Origin: Acidobacteriaceae bacterium
GTDB taxonomy: Bacteria > Acidobacteriota > Terriglobia > Bryobacterales > Bryobacteraceae
Assembly: GCA_019239585.1 (NCBI GenBank)
Contig: JAFAZU010000278.1
Location: forward strand, 1 to 10,819
DNA length: 10,819 bases
Reading direction: 5' to 3'
Shown: positions 6,579 to 10,819 of the stretch, piece after piece
Position numbering within the stretch: position 1 is the stretch's first letter
How the letters are laid out: the number at the start of each line of letters is the position of its first letter
Notes under the pieces: model-generated
Told to the model about the DNA's origin: nothing
The model's input: the letters and a program-made list of their open reading frames with translations, nothing else
The model's database searches: none
Position numbers and translations under genes: made by a program

Positions 6579-9323
6579 ATGGCGTGGCTCTCCAAGCTTT
6601 GGAACACCTTTCGTATGACGCGACTGCAAAGCGAACTGGACGAGGAACTGCGTCATCACCTCGAATTGCGTACCCGCGACCTTCAAAAATCTGGCATGCC
6701 TGGGACCGCAGCTCGCACGGAAGCCGCTTCACGGTTTGGCAACTTTACATTCGAAAGGGAAAGGACCCGCGAGATGGATATTGCTACCAGCCTTGAAACT
6801 ATCGGCAAGGACCTGCGCTATGCACTGCGCCAACTAGTGCGGAATCCTGTATTCGCTGCTGTGGCTGTGCTGTCGTTGGCGCTTGGAATTGGGGCGAATA
6901 CGGCCTTATTCAGCATCTTCAATGCGGTGTTGCTGAGGTCACTTCCAGTCCGCAATCCGGACGAACTGGTAATTCTGACGAATCCGGATGCGTCGGGCGC
7001 AGGTATTGGCTCCTCTTCCGGCGAGCGCGCTTTGCTGACCTACGCTGAATACGAACAGTTGCGGGACCGTTCCGCAACTATGGCCGGCCTGTGCGCTTCA
7101 GATTCCAGCTTGAATCATTGGACACTGCGCATCGCCGGCGGTTCGCAGGAGGAAGCAACTGGGCGCTTAGTCAGTGAAAGCTACTTTTCGGTTTTGGGAG
7201 TGGAGCCGTTTATAGGGCGCGTCTTCACGCAAGCCGATGTCGCTAGTGTCGGAAGTGACCCTTACGCCGTCATCAGCTATGACTACTGGCAGCGGCGATT
7301 TGGAGGGAAAGCCAACGTTCTCGGTATGCCTATTCGGCTTTATAGCGCGGCGCTCACCGTGATCGGCGTGGCAGCACCCGGCTTTCACGGTGAAACCGTG
7401 GGTGAAAATCCTGACATTTGGGCACCTATGATGATGGAGCCGCTGGTGAAGCCGGGCCGGGACTGGATTCATGAGGATCTGAGTAAATCGATTGACAAAG
7501 TGATGTGGCTGCACGTGTTTGGCCGACTGAAGCCGGGTATGACGGTGATGAAAGCCCAAGCTGAGATGACCATCCTGTTTAAAAATATTCTCGAAGAAGG
7601 TTATCCGAGGACGCTCTCGGCTGATGACCGGAAGGAACTGCTGGACCAGCGCATTAAAATCCGTTCTGCTCGAACCGGCGCGTTTGGCAAGCGCAATGAG
7701 TTTTCCCAACAGTTGCTGGTGCTCCTAGTAGTTGCGGGATTGGTGCTCCTGATCGCGTGCGCTAACGTAGCCAACCTGTTGCTGGCGCGTGCGACGGCGA
7801 GATACAAGGAAGTGGGTATCCGCCTTTCCCTAGGGGCGGCGAGAGGTCGACTCCTGCGGCAGTTTATCACGGAAAGTTTGCTGCTTGCCGGTTTGGGCGG
7901 GGTGACCGGAATCGTTCTGGCGCTCGTAGCGGCCCGGGAACTGCTATTGCTACTTTCCGAAACGGAGCAACCGTTGCAGCTTTCCACTGCATTTGACTGG
8001 CGCGTGTTGTTGTTCACCTTCAGCATGACTCTTTTAACAGGAATTTTGTTTGGGCTTGCGCCCGCTTTTCGAAATACTCGTGTGGATGTTAGCCAAAGCC
8101 TCAAGGAAAGCGGACGCAGCGTTACAGATACAGGAACGCGCATGACGGTTGCCAAATGCCTTGTTGCCGCCCAAGTCGCACTTTCCTTATTGCTGGTTGC
8201 CGGTGCGGGTCTGTTTTTGCGCACGCTTTGGAATTTGGAGTCGGTAGCAGTTGGCTACGCAAAAGAAAATCTGCTGGCAATACGGGTTGATGCTGTCACA
8301 GCAGGGTACAAAGATGCGCAACGGCCGACTCTCTACAACGAAGTTGCCGACCGTCTTCGCGCTTTACCCGGCGTGCGTAGCGTGGCTTATTCCGAAAACG
8401 GTTTGTTCGGCGGCACCGAATCGGCTGATCCGGTCGATGTCGAAGGTTACATTCACAAAAATAAAGATAATATGAATGCCCGCTTTGATCAGATCGGGCC
8501 CGGTTACTTTTCTGCCATTGGTGTTCCTCTGCTGCTAGGTCGTGAAATCAACGTCCGTGACACTGCTGGTGCGCTGCGAGTATGCGTCATCAATGAAGCA
8601 TTTGCGAAACGTTTTTTCGCGGGCCGAAACCCGATTGGAAAACATGTGGTAGATACTTATGGCGGCTCCCGGTTAACGATGGAAGTTGTGGGCGTAGCCA
8701 AAGACGTCAAAGATCATCGGCTTCGTGGTGACGTTCCTCCCCGGTTTTACGTGCCCGTTGCGCAGGGCGATGGAGGAATTGCTCCGAATGTGTACTTCGA
8801 AGTTCGCACAACGGGCGATGCGAACCGGGCTCTGAACTCCCTTCGCCGAAGCATACTCCAGGTGAACGCAAATCTACAGATTCTTATGTCCCGCACGGTC
8901 GATAGTCTAATTGATTCCCAGAACCGACTGCCGCGCCTGATTGCGCAGCTTTGCAGCATCTTCGGCGCGATCGCTTTAGTGCTGGCCGCGACGGGGCTGT
9001 ACGGAGTGCTGTCTTACAGCATTGCCCGGCGCACGAATGAGATTGGCATAAGAATGGCGCTGGGAGCCGACAAAGCGAACGTGATTGGGATGGTGCTGCG
9101 GGAAACCGGCATAATGATCTTTCTCGGCATGACGGCTGGGGTTGGCGCTACGTTCGGCCTTACGCGTTTGATCGCCAATCGGCTCTATGGATTGAGCGCC
9201 ATGGACCCGTTAACGATAGGTGCGGCGCTTGGGATTCTGGGAGTGGTCGCTCTGGCAGCCAGTTATATTCCTGCCCTGAGGGCAGCACGGGTCAGTCCGG
9301 TTGCCGCCCTACGGCATGAGTAA
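6579..9323 (+). CDS. ABC-type permease of the ADOP family (duplicated MacB/FtsX-like)
   Basis: This 914-residue inner-membrane protein has the full architecture of acidobacterial duplicated orphan permeases. Residues 1-67 are the cytoplasmic prefix domain (SELDEELRHHLEL, then EAASRFGNFTFERERTREMD). A first membrane helix lies at about 91-113 (AVLSLALGIGANTALFSIFN), then a MacB-type periplasmic domain (about 114-375) and an FtsX domain with helices near 377-403, 427-452 and 475-497. A second half repeats the plan: helix 525-548, periplasmic domain about 550-785, helices near 789-813, 843-865 and 880-900. The two halves carry matching EVGIRLSLGA (411-420) and EIGIRMALGA (821-830) motifs. No ATP-binding domain is present in the protein or elsewhere in the window, so it must borrow an ATPase or work as an orphan. 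Such proteins are related to macrolide and lipoprotein exporters; the substrate is unknown. It is probably co-transcribed with and controlled by the PadR gene. Confidence 0.93.
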   Translation: MAWLSKLWNTFRMTRLQSELDEELRHHLELRTRDLQKSGMPGTAARTEAASRFGNFTFERERTREMDIATSLETIGKDLRYALRQLVRNPVFAAVAVLSLALGIGANTALFSIFNAVLLRSLPVRNPDELVILTNPDASGAGIGSSSGERALLTYAEYEQLRDRSATMAGLCASDSSLNHWTLRIAGGSQEEATGRLVSESYFSVLGVEPFIGRVFTQADVASVGSDPYAVISYDYWQRRFGGKANVLGMPIRLYSAALTVIGVAAPGFHGETVGENPDIWAPMMMEPLVKPGRDWIHEDLSKSIDKVMWLHVFGRLKPGMTVMKAQAEMTILFKNILEEGYPRTLSADDRKELLDQRIKIRSARTGAFGKRNEFSQQLLVLLVVAGLVLLIACANVANLLLARATARYKEVGIRLSLGAARGRLLRQFITESLLLAGLGGVTGIVLALVAARELLLLLSETEQPLQLSTAFDWRVLLFTFSMTLLTGILFGLAPAFRNTRVDVSQSLKESGRSVTDTGTRMTVAKCLVAAQVALSLLLVAGAGLFLRTLWNLESVAVGYAKENLLAIRVDAVTAGYKDAQRPTLYNEVADRLRALPGVRSVAYSENGLFGGTESADPVDVEGYIHKNKDNMNARFDQIGPGYFSAIGVPLLLGREINVRDTAGALRVCVINEAFAKRFFAGRNPIGKHVVDTYGGSRLTMEVVGVAKDVKDHRLRGDVPPRFYVPVAQGDGGIAPNVYFEVRTTGDANRALNSLRRSILQVNANLQILMSRTVDSLIDSQNRLPRLIAQLCSIFGAIALVLAATGLYGVLSYSIARRTNEIGIRMALGADKANVIGMVLRETGIMIFLGMTAGVGATFGLTRLIANRLYGLSAMDPLTIGAALGILGVVALAASYIPALRAARVSPVAALRHE

Positions 9324-9334
9324 GCCACCGCAGA

Positions 9335-9340
9335 TATAAT
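9335..9340 (+). promoter_or_regulatory. Perfect -10 box placed for a leaderless transcript
   Basis: TATAAT stands 6 bp before the ATG at 9347. A start site 7 bp downstream of the hexamer would fall on the A of that ATG, so the mRNA would have no leader. No -35-like hexamer is visible at the usual distance (9312-9317 reads CGGCAT), and no Shine-Dalgarno precedes the ATG; both fit a leaderless start. The site lies in the 23-bp gap after the permease. Readthrough from the permease unit is also possible. Confidence 0.5.
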
Positions 9341-9346
9341 GGCCGC

Positions 9347-9613
9347 ATGCGCACCCGCCTCGAATCGACCACGCGCATCAGCCGACGTCGCGTAGCAGCG
9401 TTCCTTGTTGCCACTCCGCTGGCCGCGCAGGTTGCCAGTCCGCCGACAACCCAAAAAGTGCCGCCGCTCGGTACTCCAACTCCCGCGCCCCCTGCCGCAA
9501 CTCCAGAAGAAAAATTACAGAAAGCTTACGATGATGTTCGCCGGATCAGCGAGCGACTCTCGAAACTGGAAGTTCCGATGAATGTCGAACCGGCATTTGC
9601 CTTTAAACCATAA
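9347..9613 (+). CDS. Small protein with Tat-like signal, possible GatC/AtzG-like partner of the downstream amidase
   Basis: This 88-residue protein has three parts. Residues 1-30 look like a twin-arginine signal: S12-R13-R14-R15-V16, then a mildly hydrophobic AAFLVATPLAAQVA, although the usual Phe-Leu-Lys after the arginines is not exact. Residues 31-50 are a Pro/Thr/Ala-rich linker. Residues 52-88 are a charged amphipathic helix (PEEKLQKAYDDVRRISERLS) followed by the tail LEVPMNVEPAFAFKP. From memory, that tail resembles the EPAPVFRP-type end of AtzG/GatC-like proteins, which wrap around amidases. The match is short and unverified. The amidase follows after TAA and a single CGC codon, in the same frame. 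There is no Shine-Dalgarno, but a TATAAT at 9335-9340 suggests a leaderless start. A second ATG at 9339 is out of frame. The gene itself is well supported; its function is a guess. Confidence 0.75.
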   Translation: MRTRLESTTRISRRRVAAFLVATPLAAQVASPPTTQKVPPLGTPTPAPPAATPEEKLQKAYDDVRRISERLSKLEVPMNVEPAFAFKP

Positions 9614-9616
9614 CGC

Positions 9617-10819
9617 ATGGGCAAACAACGCACCAAACTCGACGAAAACACACTGGCCTTCGCCAGGATTCCTGAGCTGAATGCTGCCCTGCGCAATCGC
9701 GAAATCTCTTCGAGCGAACTGACGAAATTCTTCGGTGGGCGTTTGGAAACATTCGGCCCGGAATACAATGCACTTGCGTGCTCTCTCCTGAAGCGCGGCA
9801 AGGACAACGCTAAAGATATTGATGATGAGTTCAAGCGGGAACGCTTCCGTGGCTCCTTACAAGGCATTCCCTATGCGGTAAAGGATCTGATTGCGGTTGC
9901 CGGGTTCCCGACGACCTGGGGAGCCAAGCCCTACGCTAATCAAGCTTTTGACGAAGATGCCACAGTCATCAACCGGCTAAACAGCGCCAAAGCAATTCTG
10001 ATCGGTAAACTCTCCATGGTGGAACTGGCGGGAGGCGGCGGTTACAGTTCTGCCTCGGCTTCTTTGCAAGGTCCTGGCCTCAATCCTTGGAATAAACAGT
10101 ACTGGTCTGGTGGTTCGTCCAGCGGATCGGGTGCTGCCGTGGCTGCCGGTCTTGTTCCTTACGCGCTCGGCTCCGAAACTTCAGGTTCCATTCTGACTCC
10201 CGCCTGCTACTGCGGCGTTACCGGACTCCGACCTACCTATGGTCTCGTCAGCCGTCATGGCGCAATGGCGCTTTCCTGGACCCTTGACAAACTTGGGGTC
10301 CTCGCCCACACGGCGGAAGACTGCGGTCTGGTTCTCCGCGTTATTGCCGGAGGTGATCCGAACGATCTGGGCAGCGCCGGCAAGAGCTTCTACTATACGC
10401 CGGAGTGGTATCAAAAAATAGGGGATTTGAAAATTGGGTTCGCTGAGATTGACTTTTCCGATTGGGTAGACGAGCCGCTCCGTCCCGCTTTTGCAAATGC
10501 TTTATCGGTTGTAAAGTCGATGGGGCCGCAGATGGGGGAAACGAAGCTTCCCGATTTTCCTTACGGCCCGATCATTGGCACCATTATTGATTCCGAAGCC
10601 GCATCGATTTTTGAAGTCCTGATCCGCAGCGGCCAAGTGGACACTCTGGCCGACCAAAACCAGATTGCCGGTCTGAAGGCCTCCATGAACTACTCAGCCG
10701 TTGATTATCTGAAAGCGATGCGTGTCCGCTCACAGATACAGGATGCATTCCGAAAGCTCTTCGCGGACTTCGATCTGCTTCTGGCCCCCACCCGTTTCAG
10801 CTTGCCGGACCGATCCGAT
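9617..10819 (+). CDS. Amidase-signature-family hydrolase (GatA-like), 3' end beyond the window
   Basis: The frame is open from ATG 9617 to the last base, 401 residues. The amidase catalytic triad is present: Lys89 in GIPYAVKDLI, cis-Ser167 in WSGGSSSGSGAAVAAG, and nucleophile Ser191 in GSETSGSI. The 24-residue gap between the serines is normal for the family. CGVTGLRPTYGLVSRHGAMA and TLDKLGVLAHTAEDC, about 200-240, are further strong family marks. The enzyme should cleave or transfer an amide nitrogen; the substrate is not evident. It is not taken to be the tRNA amidotransferase GatA, because no GatB is nearby and its signature is divergent. There is no signal peptide of its own: residues 1-20 are hydrophilic and lead directly into the conserved N-terminal helix (LNAALRNREISSSEL). 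No Shine-Dalgarno precedes it, so translation is probably coupled to the 88-residue gene, whose stop is 3 nt upstream. Full members usually run to roughly 450-570 residues. Confidence 0.92.
   Translation, partial: MGKQRTKLDENTLAFARIPELNAALRNREISSSELTKFFGGRLETFGPEYNALACSLLKRGKDNAKDIDDEFKRERFRGSLQGIPYAVKDLIAVAGFPTTWGAKPYANQAFDEDATVINRLNSAKAILIGKLSMVELAGGGGYSSASASLQGPGLNPWNKQYWSGGSSSGSGAAVAAGLVPYALGSETSGSILTPACYCGVTGLRPTYGLVSRHGAMALSWTLDKLGVLAHTAEDCGLVLRVIAGGDPNDLGSAGKSFYYTPEWYQKIGDLKIGFAEIDFSDWVDEPLRPAFANALSVVKSMGPQMGETKLPDFPYGPIIGTIIDSEAASIFEVLIRSGQVDTLADQNQIAGLKASMNYSAVDYLKAMRVRSQIQDAFRKLFADFDLLLAPTRFSLPDRSD

Noticed and set aside
7167..8224. Two overlapping minus-strand open frames (180 and 207 codons) inside the permease gene
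   Set aside because: Both are antisense to the permease, overlap each other and have composition typical of reversed coding sequence. Neither has a signal, domain or start context.
9271..9285. Perfect 6-bp inverted repeat CTGCCC-TGA-GGGCAG near the end of the permease gene, as a terminator
   Set aside because: It lies inside the conserved coding segment PALRAAR, has no following U tract, and the frame continues for 38 bases. It is explained by codon choice.

Overview
The window reads as a chromosomal segment of an acidobacterium (phylum Acidobacteriota, probably the Terriglobia/Koribacter-like side). This is an inference from gene content. The window holds a very large Oar-like TonB-dependent receptor with a carboxypeptidase-regulatory-like N-terminal domain, paired TPR proteins, and a PadR regulator next to a duplicated 'orphan' MacB/FtsX permease (the ADOP type). 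All three are typical of and abundant in that phylum. Every gene I can support lies on the + strand. No RNA gene, insertion sequence, CRISPR array, integrase or attachment site was seen.

Layout. Bases 1-39 are probably the 3' tail of an upstream gene. Bases 40-146 are an AT-rich intergenic region with a strong sigma70-type promoter (TTGACA, 17 bp, TATAGT) preceded by two identical A/T tracts. It drives a tightly packed three-gene operon. The genes are a TonB-dependent outer-membrane receptor (147-3698), a TPR protein beginning 1 bp after the receptor stop (3700-4620), and a second exported TPR protein whose GTG start overlaps the previous stop (4617-6161). The receptor probably imports or binds an unknown large ligand. 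The TPR proteins, both with export signals, are likely envelope partners or scaffolds; neither their ligand nor their exact role can be read from the sequence.

Bases 6162-6233 carry a second good promoter (TTGACA, 17 bp, CATACT). It opens a two-gene unit: a PadR-family repressor (6234-6569) and, 9 bp later, an ABC-type permease of the ADOP family (6579-9323) with no ATPase in the window.

The last unit starts 23 bp after the permease. A perfect TATAAT lies 6 bp before the ATG of an 88-residue protein with a twin-arginine-like signal (9347-9613), which suggests a leaderless mRNA. One stop codon and one sense codon later, in the same reading frame, begins an amidase-signature enzyme (9617 to the window end, 401 residues seen, 3' end missing). 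The tail of the small protein resembles, from memory, the tail of GatC/AtzG-like amidase partners. I therefore read the pair as an amidase with a small, possibly export-directing, partner subunit. This is the part of the window most worth a second look.
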